Made by a program: the position numbers and the translations under genes. Source: Planctomycetota bacterium (lineage in GTDB: Bacteria > Planctomycetota > MHYJ01 > WSZJ01 > JACPWG01). From it: a stretch of DNA of 64,000 nucleotides. The notes below the pieces were generated by a model. It searched no databases. It was not told where the DNA came from and worked only from the letters and a program-made list of their open reading frames with translations. Position 1 is the stretch's first letter. The number at the start of each line of letters is the position of its first letter. Positions 1 through 9,037 of the stretch are shown piece by piece. The DNA lies in contig JACPWG010000067.1 in the NCBI GenBank assembly GCA_016197205.1, positions 46,157 to 110,156 of the forward strand, given 5' to 3'.

Positions 1-2244
1 CGAGTAGCGCATCCGCAGGTTTGTGCCGGGGAAAGTCGCCTTCAACTTGTCGAGCTCTTCGCACAGGCTCGCGATCGCTCGCGACCTGTGTGGCGGACTC
101 AACGGCGCCAAAACCACGCGCAACTCGTCGTGCGAGGGCTCGATGCTCGCGGCGCCCTGAAGCGCAGTCTGGATCAGTGTGCGGCCTTCGTCCTCCATTC
201 GGGCATAGTGAGGCCGCAACAGCTGGACCAGGTCGCTCTCGATTTGGTAGGCGACCAGCTTGAGGACGTTCGTCAGGTGCTTGCGTTCGGTAGCCAGCTT
301 GACGACCGGAACATTTTTCACCGCTTCGGCGATCGGGACTCTCCTTGGGATTGTATCTCTCGTGCGCTTGAGCTCGGCGACACGAAGGCGAGCCTCGCGC
401 AGTTCCTTTCCCAGCTTGCCGTGTGCGATTTTGAAGCCGCGCATTGTGCGCCGCTGTCCCTCCTGGTTGTCCGCGGCCGCCTCGCCATACGCCTGCGCGA
501 GTTCGTGGACGATCTCGCGAGCACGACGGAGCTCCTTGTCCGCACGCCGCCACTCTGGGTTCGGCACCATGCGAGTCGGATCGTCGGGCTCGACGTCGTA
601 GTCGACGAGTGCGTCGATCGCGAACTCGGCCCGCATGTACTTGAAGAAGTTCTCCTGCCGCCATCGCCCGAACATCCGGTACGCCACGACGGCGGGAGAG
701 ATGTCCCAACGGCTCGTGATGATCGGCGTCTGGTGGGTGTCGTTGTTGGTGAGGCGCGTGACCTGACGCAGCCTGAGCTTTCCCTTCAGGAACCGTACGG
801 GGCGATCGTCCAGGAGGTACCGCACTGTGTGACCGTCCATCCTCGCCTCGTGCCGGACAAACCGGGCAACTGGGATCGGACGGACACGGCCCTTCCGGTA
901 CGTCAGGATGTCGAAGCCCGCCGGGATCAACTTGGCGAAGAGTTTTGGGCTGAAGCCGCCGCGGTCGAAGACCACGGTCACGCGACGTCGGCCGACGAGG
1001 GTTCGTACCTCCTTCAGAACGACGGTCAGCATCTTGGTCAGCGCTGCGTTGGCCTGGGCGGTGACAATGAAGAGCGGGTCGCCGCGCTGATCGTTCAGAT
1101 AGTAGTCCGTTGTTGCGGGCAGCGAAATACGCATCTGCGTCACGTAGGCTTTGGGGATCTTGCGGGCTCCGTGATAGACGCGGACGTGACCATCGACGTA
1201 GAGAAAGCCGAGAGCTCGCCCCCGCATCGCAACACGGTGCTGAGCCAACTCCCGGCCGAAACGTTCGGCACCTCCTTCGGCTGCAAAGCGAGCCAGCTTC
1301 CGCCTGAGGGTCTTGACCTCCGGCGCTCGATCCAACCCCACGATCCTGCCGAGCTCCACGTGTGCGTGTTCCTTCACACCTTCAGGGCGCTTGATGCGGA
1401 GCAGCGCGAAGAGCACGAAAACCGTGATCGTTGTGCGCAGACCGTAGAAGGCGGGACCAAGACTCCCGTAGACTTCAGCAGCCACGGAAAGCACGCCGCT
1501 CTCGACCAGAGAGGGGATCGCCAAGAGAACACCCGCATGCGGCACGTTGGATGCGGGCGCGAAGAGCGGTGCCGCGTCATCGAGCAAACCGCAGGCGGCG
1601 AAAAGGCGATCCAGGGACCGGTCAAGGGGGTCGCGATCCATGCTCGTAGCGGGAGAGGCTTCGCCAACCCCCGTCACCTTGGACGAACTCCGGGCCGGTT
1701 TGCTCGGAGGCGCATCGTGGGGTACGGCTTGGCCTGGATCCGGAAAAAGCGCTCGTTGCACCGCGCAGGGCGTTACGCCGAGGCGCAAAAGCCGCTTGCG
1801 AATGGCCTTCTCGTCGAGGTGGAGAATGGTCGCGATGGTGCGATTGCTCTCTCCTTTCCCCTTGAGATGCAGGATCGTCTTGTCGAGCGTCCGCCCCAAA
1901 TCGGTGACCGACGACTGTCCGCGTGGACGACCAGCCAAGCGGCCCAACGCGGACAGGCCGCCTACGGAGAAACGGGTCTGGTAACGACGGACCGTGCGGG
2001 CCGTACAGCCGAACGCTCCGGCGACATCGTTTTGGTCGGCGTAGCGCTGGTCTACCAGCATGACCATCGCGTAGGCCTCGGCCAAGCGATCGTCGACCGC
2101 ATAGTGATGGACCACAACGCCAGCGACGCAGACTGCGCGGCGTCCCAGGGAGGTGAGCACCACGACGCGATCATTGACGACGACCGTTCCGGGCTGGACC
2201 GGTGCTGTGGCGAAGAGCTCGCCCTGGGCGGCGGGTGCGGGCAT
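1..2244 (-). CDS. DDE transposase, C-terminus cut by window edge
   Basis: One uninterrupted frame on the minus strand runs from ATG at 2244 to the left edge (748 codons visible, no stop reached). The N-terminal 170 residues hold two helix-turn-helix-like stretches, one ending in GCTARTVRRY and one in TIATILHLDEKAIRKRL. A DDE triad is readable: Asp351 in YVDGHVRVYHG, Asp427 in VVFDRGGF and Glu531 in RWRQENFFKYM. The Arg-x-Glu-x-Phe-Phe context is typical of transposases of IS4-like fold. The C-terminal third is charged and helical. It is read here as the transposase of an insertion sequence whose right end lies near 2350-2520. The plus strand is also open for 759 codons over the same stretch, but that product has antisense-type composition. 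No clear Shine-Dalgarno precedes the ATG; a GTG at about 2253 is an alternative start. IS family is not assigned. Confidence 0.8.
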   Translation of the reverse strand, partial: MPAPAAQGELFATAPVQPGTVVVNDRVVVLTSLGRRAVCVAGVVVHHYAVDDRLAEAYAMVMLVDQRYADQNDVAGAFGCTARTVRRYQTRFSVGGLSALGRLAGRPRGQSSVTDLGRTLDKTILHLKGKGESNRTIATILHLDEKAIRKRLLRLGVTPCAVQRALFPDPGQAVPHDAPPSKPARSSSKVTGVGEASPATSMDRDPLDRSLDRLFAACGLLDDAAPLFAPASNVPHAGVLLAIPSLVESGVLSVAAEVYGSLGPAFYGLRTTITVFVLFALLRIKRPEGVKEHAHVELGRIVGLDRAPEVKTLRRKLARFAAEGGAERFGRELAQHRVAMRGRALGFLYVDGHVRVYHGARKIPKAYVTQMRISLPATTDYYLNDQRGDPLFIVTAQANAALTKMLTVVLKEVRTLVGRRRVTVVFDRGGFSPKLFAKLIPAGFDILTYRKGRVRPIPVARFVRHEARMDGHTVRYLLDDRPVRFLKGKLRLRQVTRLTNNDTHQTPIITSRWDISPAVVAYRMFGRWRQENFFKYMRAEFAIDALVDYDVEPDDPTRMVPNPEWRRADKELRRAREIVHELAQAYGEAAADNQEGQRRTMRGFKIAHGKLGKELREARLRVAELKRTRDTIPRRVPIAEAVKNVPVVKLATERKHLTNVLKLVAYQIESDLVQLLRPHYARMEDEGRTLIQTALQGAASIEPSHDELRVVLAPLSPPHRSRAIASLCEELDKLKATFPGTNLRMRYS

Positions 2245-2347
2245 GCTGAGCACTGTACCGCGCGCGTCGCCGAAAAAACAGAACAGCGTTCGGTACGCAT
2301 GGACAGTAGTGTTGGCCGCCCGACACGATTCCTCTCCGTCGTGGACA

Positions 2348-2377
2348 GAAAAAGCGGACAGATTTAGGTCCGCACCC
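2348..2377 (+). repeat. 30-nt repeat with GCGGAC/GTCCGC dyad, copy 1
   Basis: The unit starts GAAAAAGCGGACAG and ends GTCCGCACCC. GCGGAC and GTCCGC can pair around an 8-nt loop. A second copy in the same orientation lies about 115 nt further right and differs at about three positions. Its place just outside the transposase gene suggests an insertion-sequence end or a target-associated palindrome. Confidence 0.6.
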
Positions 2378-2491
2378 TTGATAGAAGACACTGTTCCTGG
2401 GCTGGATCACGGGAGGCAGCGTGCTGCCGCTGTCGTGCGTCACTGTCGTCCGCTCTGAGCGTGGACCGATCCGGAGTACGATTTTTTCGCT

Positions 2492-2521
2492 GAAAAAGCG
2501 GACAGATTAAAGTCCGCACCC
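2492..2521 (+). repeat. 30-nt repeat with GCGGAC/GTCCGC dyad, copy 2
   Basis: Second copy of the repeat at 2348, in direct orientation, with the loop changed to AGATTAAA. It may mark the outer boundary of the transposon or of an earlier, nested insertion. Confidence 0.6.
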
Positions 2522-2700
2522 ATGGCAGGGCGTTCCGCGTCATTGTTGGGCTTGAGGGTGGCATGTCAGGAGTTCTGGAGTCTTGAAAATTGAGCATTGA
2601 AAATTCTTGTCGCCCCCCTGCGCGTCAAACGAGCAAGTTACTTTCTTACGGGACCTTTCCCTCCGGGTCGTGGTCCTCCCGGATCCATGCTCGACGTCCG

Positions 2701-3693
2701 TTAGTGCTCGTCCCCGGAGCGGCTCCGACGAAGGCCGCGGCGACCCGTCGGGCTCCCCTCGTTCTTCGGCTCGCCGGCCGGCTCGCCCCGCGCCGTGATC
2801 TTCGCCTTGTACCGGAGGACGCGCCGGCCCGTCGCCTCGGCCGAGAGCCCCGGCACGCCCACGCTCGAGGAGACCGGGCCCGCCATCTCGAAACCGACGA
2901 TGGTCCCGTCGTCCACCGCGAAGAGCAGCGTCGCCTGGACCGGGTGCTCCGGCCCTCCGCCGGCGTCGAACTGGAACCGAAGCTCCGCCGTGCGGTGATC
3001 GCCGCTGCCCGCAACGCCGTGCAGCGAGCCCTTGGCGGTCCCCCCGGCGCGTCCGCGCCGCGAGCCGGTCGCGCCGTAGAAGAGCCGCGACAGCGCCTCC
3101 CCGTTCGCGGTCCAAACCGCCCCGGCCTTCACCGCTTCCTTGGGGAGAAGGTCGTACAGGCCCTCGGCGAAGAGCACGTCGTCCTGGTCTTCGAAGGCGA
3201 TCTTGCCCGACGTCGCCTCCGCGCGCGGGCGGTTGCCGAGGTTGGTGATGACGACCGTTTTCCCCTGGAGGGACGTCGGCCGCGACTCCATGCGCGTCGA
3301 TCCGGGTTCGTCGCTCGCCCGCATGGCCTTCTCGTATGCGCGGCGGAGTTCGCAACGCCCGTCCGCGGCCACGGTCATCTCCTGCGTGTAGGCGCGCGCC
3401 TCGGCCTCCACGCGGTCACCGGTGCGGGCAGAGGACCAGCCGGCGGGGCCTGCCGCCTTCGCCTTGGTGTCGACCGCGTTTTCCACGGTCTCCTCGGCGC
3501 TCAGCCTCTGGCCCGACCAGAACCGGCGGCGCAGCGTGTAGGCGTCGTCCGCCCCCGCGTCACGAGGCAGGGCGCCCGCCACCGCGACGAGCAGGGCAGC
3601 CGTCCGACCCCAGAGGCGAGGGACCCCCGCCGTTCCGGTCGTGAACCGTCGGAGGCACCCGAACCGGGACAAATCTGAAACCAGGGAACTCAT
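2701..3693 (-). CDS. secreted protein of unknown function, paralogue of the upstream gene
   Basis: This codes for 330 aa from ATG 3693, which has AGGAGG nine bases upstream; a TTG 18 nt earlier is less likely. The N-terminus has a basic stretch and then a hydrophobic run (TAALLVAVAGALP) followed by DAGADDAY, so a Sec signal peptide is likely. The mature start, YTLRRRFWSGQRLSAEE, parallels WSLQRRILRGAQLSADEE in the next gene to the right. Both proteins share the order of a LQGK segment, an LYDLLPK/IYALLPK segment and a C-terminal FEMAGP/LELDLSGP segment. No catalytic motif is recognised. The pair is transcribed leftward with a 29-nt gap, and this gene is second. The C-terminal tail is Arg/Ser-rich. 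Function is unknown. Confidence 0.75.
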   Translation of the reverse strand: MSSLVSDLSRFGCLRRFTTGTAGVPRLWGRTAALLVAVAGALPRDAGADDAYTLRRRFWSGQRLSAEETVENAVDTKAKAAGPAGWSSARTGDRVEAEARAYTQEMTVAADGRCELRRAYEKAMRASDEPGSTRMESRPTSLQGKTVVITNLGNRPRAEATSGKIAFEDQDDVLFAEGLYDLLPKEAVKAGAVWTANGEALSRLFYGATGSRRGRAGGTAKGSLHGVAGSGDHRTAELRFQFDAGGGPEHPVQATLLFAVDDGTIVGFEMAGPVSSSVGVPGLSAEATGRRVLRYKAKITARGEPAGEPKNEGSPTGRRGLRRSRSGDEH

Positions 3694-3722
3694 GGTCGCC
3701 TGCCTCCTCAACCTACCCAGGG

Positions 3723-4700
3723 CTATCGCTCACTTCCACCGTCGTCGCCGCCCTCGCCGCCGCCTCCGTCCCCACCGCCGGGCTCCTGCATCTCCGGCGC
3801 CTGGCCCTTGGCGAGGACCTTCGCCCGCACCTTGAGCCGCCACTTTCCTGTGGCCTCGAAACGGTCGGCGCCTTCGATGCCGCTGTCGATTTGGGTCGGG
3901 CCGGAGAGGTCCAATTCCAGGAACACGCCATCTTCGAGCGAGAAGAAGGCGTAACCCTTCACCTCCATCCGCTTGCCGGGGGCCGATTCGGTCTTCTGGA
4001 CCTCGAGCCGGAGGGTGAGTCCGATGTGGGCGCAGTTCGTGTTCTGGAACTTGGTGACCTGCTTGAGCACGCCGTATGCCTGGATCTTGAACCCCTCGTC
4101 GTTGTAGTCGCCCGGGAAGAAGAGCGGGCCGATCTCCGCGCCCCGCAGTCCCCATTGTTCCCCGAGCCGGACCGGTTTCTTGGGGAGAAGCGCGTAGATC
4201 TGTTCGCTGAAGCAGACGTCGTTGCGCGCCTCGCCGCTCAGGTCGAAAGTCTCGCTGCTGGCGTCCCAGCTTCCGTTGGCGCCGATGATGCTCACGACCT
4301 TGCCTTGCAGCTCGGTCGCATAGGCATCCCGTTTTTCGGACCCGGGCTTCGAGACTTCCTTGACGCTCTTTTCGTACTTGCGGTCGATCCGGAATTCTCC
4401 GTCAGGGTTGGAGAGGACGACCTTTTGCAGGTACCGGCGCAGCGTCCGTTCGACCGCATGGCCGGAGACCGAAGTTCGGGAACCCGGGTCGCCGCGCTGG
4501 CCGGTCGAGGTGATCCGGTAGTCGTAGCGTTCTTCCTGTTCTTCGTCGGCGGAGAGCTGGGCCCCGCGCAGGATGCGGCGTTGGAGGCTCCAGGTGTCCT
4601 CCGCCGCCGCGAGTCCGACCGCCAGCGTGAGCGCCCCAGCGGCAAGGGCGCCCGCGAGGGCCCGAGGCGGGAGCAGCGACGGCATCCGGGAGTTCTGCAT
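3723..4700 (-). CDS. secreted protein of unknown function
   Basis: This codes for 325 aa from ATG 4700, which is preceded by AGGAGG with a six-base spacer. Residues 1-33 form a signal peptide with a long hydrophobic core (LAGALAAGALTLAVGLAAA) before EDTWSL. The mature protein is mixed alpha/beta and ends in a Gly/Asp-rich low-complexity tail (GGGDGGGGEGGDDGG). It is the longer paralogue of the gene that follows it, and the two form a leftward operon driven by a good promoter at 4761-4789. In-frame codons upstream of ATG 4700 run into the promoter and are rejected as start sites. No enzyme motif is visible. An envelope or periplasmic role is the most that the sequence supports. Confidence 0.8.
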   Translation of the reverse strand: MQNSRMPSLLPPRALAGALAAGALTLAVGLAAAEDTWSLQRRILRGAQLSADEEQEERYDYRITSTGQRGDPGSRTSVSGHAVERTLRRYLQKVVLSNPDGEFRIDRKYEKSVKEVSKPGSEKRDAYATELQGKVVSIIGANGSWDASSETFDLSGEARNDVCFSEQIYALLPKKPVRLGEQWGLRGAEIGPLFFPGDYNDEGFKIQAYGVLKQVTKFQNTNCAHIGLTLRLEVQKTESAPGKRMEVKGYAFFSLEDGVFLELDLSGPTQIDSGIEGADRFEATGKWRLKVRAKVLAKGQAPEMQEPGGGDGGGGEGGDDGGSER

Positions 4701-4760
4701 GAGGAACCTCCTGTCTCCCCGGTGGCGCGGGGTGCGCGGACGCTGTAAGGAGACCGCCGC

Positions 4761-4789
4761 AGTATAGGTTCTTCGGGAGCGCCGGTCAA
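4761..4789 (-). promoter_or_regulatory. sigma-70-like promoter for the secreted-protein pair
   Basis: Read on the minus strand, TTGACC (4789-4784) and TATACT (4766-4761) are separated by 17 nt. The gene start lies about 60 nt downstream. Confidence 0.7.
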
Positions 4790-5011
4790 ATGGGATTCGA
4801 GGGGGAGGGGGCCGCGACCGGGGGAGCGTCGTCCACCCGTGGGGCTGGAAAGTTGGGCATGGTGCAAACCGGGGTGACAACTTTCGCCCGCGCAAGGGGA
4901 GCAAAACGGGGACATGACTTGAATTCCGGAACGGGCTTGCGAGCACTCGAGGACGTTTCTGGAAGGCAGGAGCGTGTCCCCCGTCTTGCGGCCGGTGAAC
5001 CATGCCGAGAG

Positions 5012-5039
5012 TTGACCGCTCGCGGCTCTTTCCTATAAT
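5012..5039 (+). promoter_or_regulatory. sigma-70-like promoter for the SnoaL-like gene
   Basis: TTGACC (5012-5017) and TATAAT (5034-5039) have a 16-nt spacer and lie about 80 nt before the ATG at 5119. With the leftward promoter at 4761-4789 this makes 4701-5118 a divergent promoter region without other features. Confidence 0.7.
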
Positions 5040-5118
5040 GGGGCGCGCAACCGCGCCGGCTCCCTCGAGCGCTCCGACGTCCTTGGCCCCGAGCTTTCCC
5101 TCCTTGAAAGGAACGTGC

Positions 5119-5598
5119 ATGCATCCCCATGTCGCGCTCATCGACAAATTCTATGCCGGCTTTCGTGGCCGCGACCCGGGCGCCATGGCCGAGTGCTATC
5201 ACAAGGAGGTGAGTTTCGACGACCCCGTGTTTCCGGGGCTGAAGTACGCGGAGGTGTGCGCGATGTGGCGGATGCTCAACGAGCGCGGGAAGGACCTCCA
5301 GGTGACCACCTCGGGGATCGACGCCGACGACCGCGAGGGGCGCGCGCACTGGGAGGCCACTTACACTTTTTCCGGGACGGGGCGTAAGGTCCACAACCGG
5401 ATCGACGCGTCGTTCCAGTTCCGGGATGGGCTGATCGTCGCGCATCGGGATCGGTTTGATTTCTGGGCGTGGACGCGCATGGCCCTGGGCTTCAAGGGGC
5501 TGCTCTTGGGCTGGACGCCGCTCGTGCAAGGCGCGGTGCGCGCCCAGGCGCGGCGAGCGCTGGAGAAGTACATGGCGTCGGGCGGCGGAAGCAAGTAG
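5119..5598 (+). CDS. SnoaL/NTF2-like protein
   Basis: This codes for 159 aa. ATG 5119 is chosen because MHPHVALIDKFYAGFRGRD is the usual helix-first start of a SnoaL-like alpha+beta barrel and GAAAGGAACG lies just upstream. The frame stays open further left through the promoter. The core motifs DPGAMAECYHKEVSFDDPVFPGL and the C-terminal strand IVAHRDRFDFWAW match the small NTF2-like fold, whose members are ligand-binding proteins or small isomerases and hydrolases. The C-terminal 45 residues (ALGFKGLLLGWTP onward) are amphipathic and basic. Substrate cannot be inferred. It stands alone between a divergent operon and the elongation factor gene. Confidence 0.75.
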   Translation: MHPHVALIDKFYAGFRGRDPGAMAECYHKEVSFDDPVFPGLKYAEVCAMWRMLNERGKDLQVTTSGIDADDREGRAHWEATYTFSGTGRKVHNRIDASFQFRDGLIVAHRDRFDFWAWTRMALGFKGLLLGWTPLVQGAVRAQARRALEKYMASGGGSK

Positions 5599-5711
5599 CG
5601 CCGGCGGAGCCGGACGGTGGGCGGGCCCGGCCCTCTCCCGCGAAGCGGGGGAGGGGGACCCCGCGCGAGCGGGCGCTGCAGCCCTCCGCCTGCGTGCCCG
5701 CGTGCATTCCC

Positions 5712-5739
5712 TTGACCGCCTCTCTTGCCTCCCTATAAT
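5712..5739 (+). promoter_or_regulatory. sigma-70-like promoter for the EF-G gene
   Basis: TTGACC (5712-5717) and TATAAT (5734-5739) are 16 nt apart, about 50 nt before the ATG at 5791. The near-identity to the promoter at 5012 suggests strong constitutive expression. Confidence 0.75.
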
Positions 5740-5790
5740 GATGCCCTTCCCTCCCGGACCGGGCCCCGGCACCGCGAAGGACGCATCCCC

Positions 5791-7854
5791 ATGCTCGAAA
5801 AGACCCGCAACTTCGGCATCATCGCCCATATCGATGCCGGTAAGACCACCACGTCCGAGCGGATCCTCTACTACACCGGTCGTGAACACAAGCTCGGCAA
5901 CGTCGACGAAGGCACCACGACGCTCGATTGGATGCCCGACGAGCGCGAGCGCGGGATCTCCATCACCTCCGCCGCCACCACCTGCTTCTGGAAAACCCAT
6001 CGCCTCAACCTCATCGACACGCCCGGACACGTCGACTTCACCGCGGAGGTGGAACGCTCCCTCCGCGTCCTCGACGGCGCGGTCGGCGTCTTTTGCGGCG
6101 TCGGCGGGGTCGAGGCCCAGTCCGAGACCGTCTGGCGGCAGGCCAATCGCTACCACGTCCCCCGGATCGCCTTCGTCAACAAACTCGATCGCGTCGGCGC
6201 CAGCTTCCCGCGCGTCGTCGACGCGATCGGGAAGCGGCTCGGCACCCACCCCGTCCCCATCCAGCTCCCCATCGGCCGCGAGGCGCAGTTTCGCGGGGTC
6301 GTCGATCTCCTCCGCTTCCGCGCGCTCGCCTTCGACGAGGCCTCGCAGGGGGCCGACGTCGTCGAAGAGGACATCCCCGCCGACCTGCTCGACGAGGCCT
6401 CGGCGGCGCGCGACCGCATGATCGAAACGCTCGCCGAAAACGCGGACTTCCTCCTCGAAAAGTGGGTCCAGGACCGGTCGTCGATCACCGAGGAGGACCT
6501 CCGGCGCGCCCTCCGCCAGCTCACGCTCACCGGCAAGCTCACGCCGGTCCTCTGCGGCGCGTCGGTCCGGAACAAGGGCGTCCAGCCCCTCATCGACGCG
6601 GTCCTCGCCTACCTCCCGTCCCCCCTCGACGTCCCCCCGGTCACCGGCCTCGAGCCCCATACGCAGAAAGCGGTCCAGCGCCGCCCGGATACGAAAGAGA
6701 GCTTCTGCGCCCTTGCCTTCAAGACCGCGACCGACCGGCACGGCGAGCTGACCTACCTGCGCGTCTACAGCGGCGAGCTCAACCTCAAGGACCAGGTCGT
6801 GAATCCGCGCCTGAACCGTCCGGAGCGCGTGAGCCGGATCTTCCAGATGCACGCGAACGAGCGGCTCCCCGTGGATTACGCCCGCGCCGGCGACATCGTG
6901 GGCGTGATCGGCCTCAAGCACACCGTGACCGGCGACACGCTGTGCGACCCCCGCCACCGGATCGTGCTCGAGCGGATGGAGTTCCCCGAGACGGTCATCT
7001 CCATGGCCATCGAGCCGAAGGCGTCGAGCGACCGCGAAAAGCTCGACGAGGTGCTCGCGAAGATGGCGAAGGACGACCCGACCTTCTCCGTCCGCAGCGA
7101 CGAGGACACCGGCCAGATCATCGTCTCGGGCATGGGGGAGCTGCACCTCGAGATCATCAAGAGCCGGATGTTCCGGGAGTTCAACGTCGCGGCCAACGTC
7201 GGCGAGCCGCGCGTGGCCTACAAGGAAACCGTGCTCGCCGTCGGCGAGGCGGAGGGCTTCTTCGAAAAAAAGATCGGCGAAAAGACGCAGTCCGCCGCGG
7301 TCCGCGTGCGCGTCGAGCCGCACCCCGAGTCGATGGCCGTGAAGGTGGAGTCCCAGGCGCCGCAGGAGGAGATCCCGCGGCAGTTCCTCGGACCCATCGA
7401 GGACGCGCTCAAGAGTTGCGCGTCCACCGGCGCGGCCGCCGGCTACCCCATGATCCAGTGCAAGGCGATCGTGACCGGCGGCCGGTACAACCCCGCCGAA
7501 TCCACCGAGATGGCGTTCGTCGCCGCCACGTCGATCGCCTTCCGCAATGCCGTCGCCACGGTCGGCTGCGCGCTGCTCGAGCCGATCATGAAGTTCGAGG
7601 TCACCGTCCCCGAGAACTTCCTCGGCGAGGTGCTGAACGACTTGAACCGCCGCCGCGCGGAGATCTCGGACGTCGCGGTGCTCGACGACCTGCGGAGCGT
7701 GAAGGGGACCGTGCCGATCGCGGAGATGTTCGGCTACGCCTCCTCGCTCCGGTCGCTCTCCCAGGGCCGAGGCAACTACACGCTCGAGCCCCACCGGTAC
7801 CGGGCCATCCCCGAACCGATCCGTCGCCAGCTCTTCGGCGACCTCGAGACCTGA
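5791..7854 (+). CDS. fusA: translation elongation factor G
   Basis: This codes for a 687-aa GTPase that drives ribosomal translocation. ATG 5791 gives the expected start [20 protein letters not shown] with the G1 loop at residues 13-20; the open frame upstream overlaps the promoter. DTPGHVDF (G3) and NKLDRVGA (G4) are intact, followed by an EF-G-type domain II ([15 protein letters not shown]), domain III ([23 protein letters not shown]), domain IV ([14 protein letters not shown]) and domain V ([16 protein letters not shown]). Length and domain order are normal. Bacteria of this kind often carry more than one EF-G, so this could be a paralogue, but its place a short distance before rpsJ fits the canonical str-S10 arrangement with EF-Tu missing and a nuclease gene inserted. 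Confidence 0.93.
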   Translation: MLEKTRNFGIIAHIDAGKTTTSERILYYTGREHKLGNVDEGTTTLDWMPDERERGISITSAATTCFWKTHRLNLIDTPGHVDFTAEVERSLRVLDGAVGVFCGVGGVEAQSETVWRQANRYHVPRIAFVNKLDRVGASFPRVVDAIGKRLGTHPVPIQLPIGREAQFRGVVDLLRFRALAFDEASQGADVVEEDIPADLLDEASAARDRMIETLAENADFLLEKWVQDRSSITEEDLRRALRQLTLTGKLTPVLCGASVRNKGVQPLIDAVLAYLPSPLDVPPVTGLEPHTQKAVQRRPDTKESFCALAFKTATDRHGELTYLRVYSGELNLKDQVVNPRLNRPERVSRIFQMHANERLPVDYARAGDIVGVIGLKHTVTGDTLCDPRHRIVLERMEFPETVISMAIEPKASSDREKLDEVLAKMAKDDPTFSVRSDEDTGQIIVSGMGELHLEIIKSRMFREFNVAANVGEPRVAYKETVLAVGEAEGFFEKKIGEKTQSAAVRVRVEPHPESMAVKVESQAPQEEIPRQFLGPIEDALKSCASTGAAAGYPMIQCKAIVTGGRYNPAESTEMAFVAATSIAFRNAVATVGCALLEPIMKFEVTVPENFLGEVLNDLNRRRAEISDVAVLDDLRSVKGTVPIAEMFGYASSLRSLSQGRGNYTLEPHRYRAIPEPIRRQLFGDLET

Positions 7855-7862
7855 CGGTCGCC
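7837..7862 (+). terminator. possible weak hairpin at the end of fusA
   Basis: GGCGACC and GGTCGCC can pair across the stop codon with a 12-nt loop. There is no T-run, so intrinsic termination is uncertain. The remaining bases to 8062 hold no gene. Confidence 0.3.
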
Positions 7863-8062
7863 GTTCCCGCTTTCCCCGCGTTCACTTCCCCTGCGGTCAA
7901 AGCGCCGGCGGGGCCGCCCTTCCCTTGCGCGTCGGGGGGGGGGAGGCTGCGCCAGAAGCTCGTTCGTGCCGCGCGCCGAGGGGATTCGCGCGCAGCCGCG
8001 CGTCGGCAGCATCGACGAGGAGCCGACGCCAACGCACGCGGCGGCGCACCGCCCCGCCCCGG

Positions 8063-9037
8063 CTAGCGGAGGCCGAGGTTCTCCAACGAGTCCGCGGTGA
8101 CGGTGCGTCGCAGCAGGTTGTTGAGGCGGCGCGGATTGGCGAGCTCGGAGACGGCGCGCGTAGTGCAGGCGGGGAGCGAACCGAATTTCGCCTTCAGGAT
8201 GGTGAGGAGCGCCTCCCGCTTTGCGCGAAGCGCGCCACGCTTCTCGCCACGCTTCTCGCCGCTCTTCTCGGCGCGCTTCTCGATGCGTTTCTCGATGACC
8301 TTCTCTTCTCGCTTCACCCTCTTGTCGACCAGCCGTTCGAACCAGAGCTTTCTCATCGCCAGGACCTCCTCGTTCTCCGCCTTGCGAAGCTCTCGCCCCA
8401 GCTTGGTTGCCTCACGTGCCTTCAGGGGCAGGTAGCTTTCCACGCAATGTACGAGCAGGCTCCGCCGGGCCTCGTTGACGCGTGCCCGCGCGATCCCCCG
8501 CAAGCACTCCAGGTGCCACTGCGCCCGCGCCCGGCCCCCTGGTTTCATCAGGGCCGCGAACGCCGGCGCCAGCGGGTTGGGGGCGGACACGTACGCGGCG
8601 CCGGCCAGGGCCGGGAGCAGGATGCGCCAGAATCGAAACGCGCACACCTGGTCGCCCAACGCCTCGTCGCTGCAGCCCGCGCGTTCGACGCCCCGACCCG
8701 TGCCGGACAGTACCAGCGCGATCGGGAACACCTCCCGATTGTACCTCATCCGAAGCGCCATGTAGTAGCGGAACATTCGCCGCGCGAAGCATGCGCGCAG
8801 CCGCGCCTCAATCTCCACGTGGATCAGAACGGTCTTGCGTCTACCGGTCCGATCGGAAACCTCAGCGACCAGGTCGAGCCATCGTTGCGAGCCCCGCGGC
8901 AGGTCCGTGACCACTTCCTGGTCGAGGAACCGCACATGCCGGAAGTCGATTCGCGCGGCTTTGTTGGGCCAGAAGAGTCGCAGAAAATCGCGAAAGAACG
9001 CCCGCAGCAGACTCTTGAAAAGCAAGTCGTGCTTCAC
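8063..9037 (-). CDS. Rpn-family PD-(D/E)XK nuclease/transposase-like protein
   Basis: This codes for 324 aa from GTG 9037, chosen because AAGGGAGGG precedes it and the family start KHDLLFKSLLRAFFRDFLRLF follows. The N-terminal domain carries the Rpn pattern: Asp in ARIDFRHVRFLDQE, then LDLVAEV, then HVEIEAR with the Glu-x-Glu strand and FARRMFRYYMALRMRY. The C-terminus is a coiled, very regular run built from EKR units (residues about 255-285), as in other Rpn and DUF4351 proteins. Members are recombination-promoting nucleases and are often scattered and fast evolving. It sits antisense between fusA and rpsJ, interrupting a normally conserved ribosomal locus. Whether it is active cannot be told from sequence. 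Confidence 0.8.
   Translation of the reverse strand: MKHDLLFKSLLRAFFRDFLRLFWPNKAARIDFRHVRFLDQEVVTDLPRGSQRWLDLVAEVSDRTGRRKTVLIHVEIEARLRACFARRMFRYYMALRMRYNREVFPIALVLSGTGRGVERAGCSDEALGDQVCAFRFWRILLPALAGAAYVSAPNPLAPAFAALMKPGGRARAQWHLECLRGIARARVNEARRSLLVHCVESYLPLKAREATKLGRELRKAENEEVLAMRKLWFERLVDKRVKREEKVIEKRIEKRAEKSGEKRGEKRGALRAKREALLTILKAKFGSLPACTTRAVSELANPRRLNNLLRRTVTADSLENLGLR

Larger units (their letters stand above)
2245..2700. other. non-coding region right of the transposase
   Basis: I see no credible gene here. The stretch contains the upstream region of the transposase and two 30-nt direct repeats (listed separately). Between them lies a short ORF on the minus strand whose composition looks like chance. 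Confidence 0.5.

Noticed and set aside
88..2367. 759-codon open frame on the plus strand
   Set aside because: It is antisense to the DDE transposase, which carries recognisable catalytic motifs on the minus strand. The plus product has a composition typical of reverse-complement shadows in high-GC DNA.
4786..7794. 1002-codon open frame on the minus strand
   Set aside because: It lies antisense to fusA and to the SnoaL-like gene, both with clear family motifs and promoters. It is a high-GC shadow.
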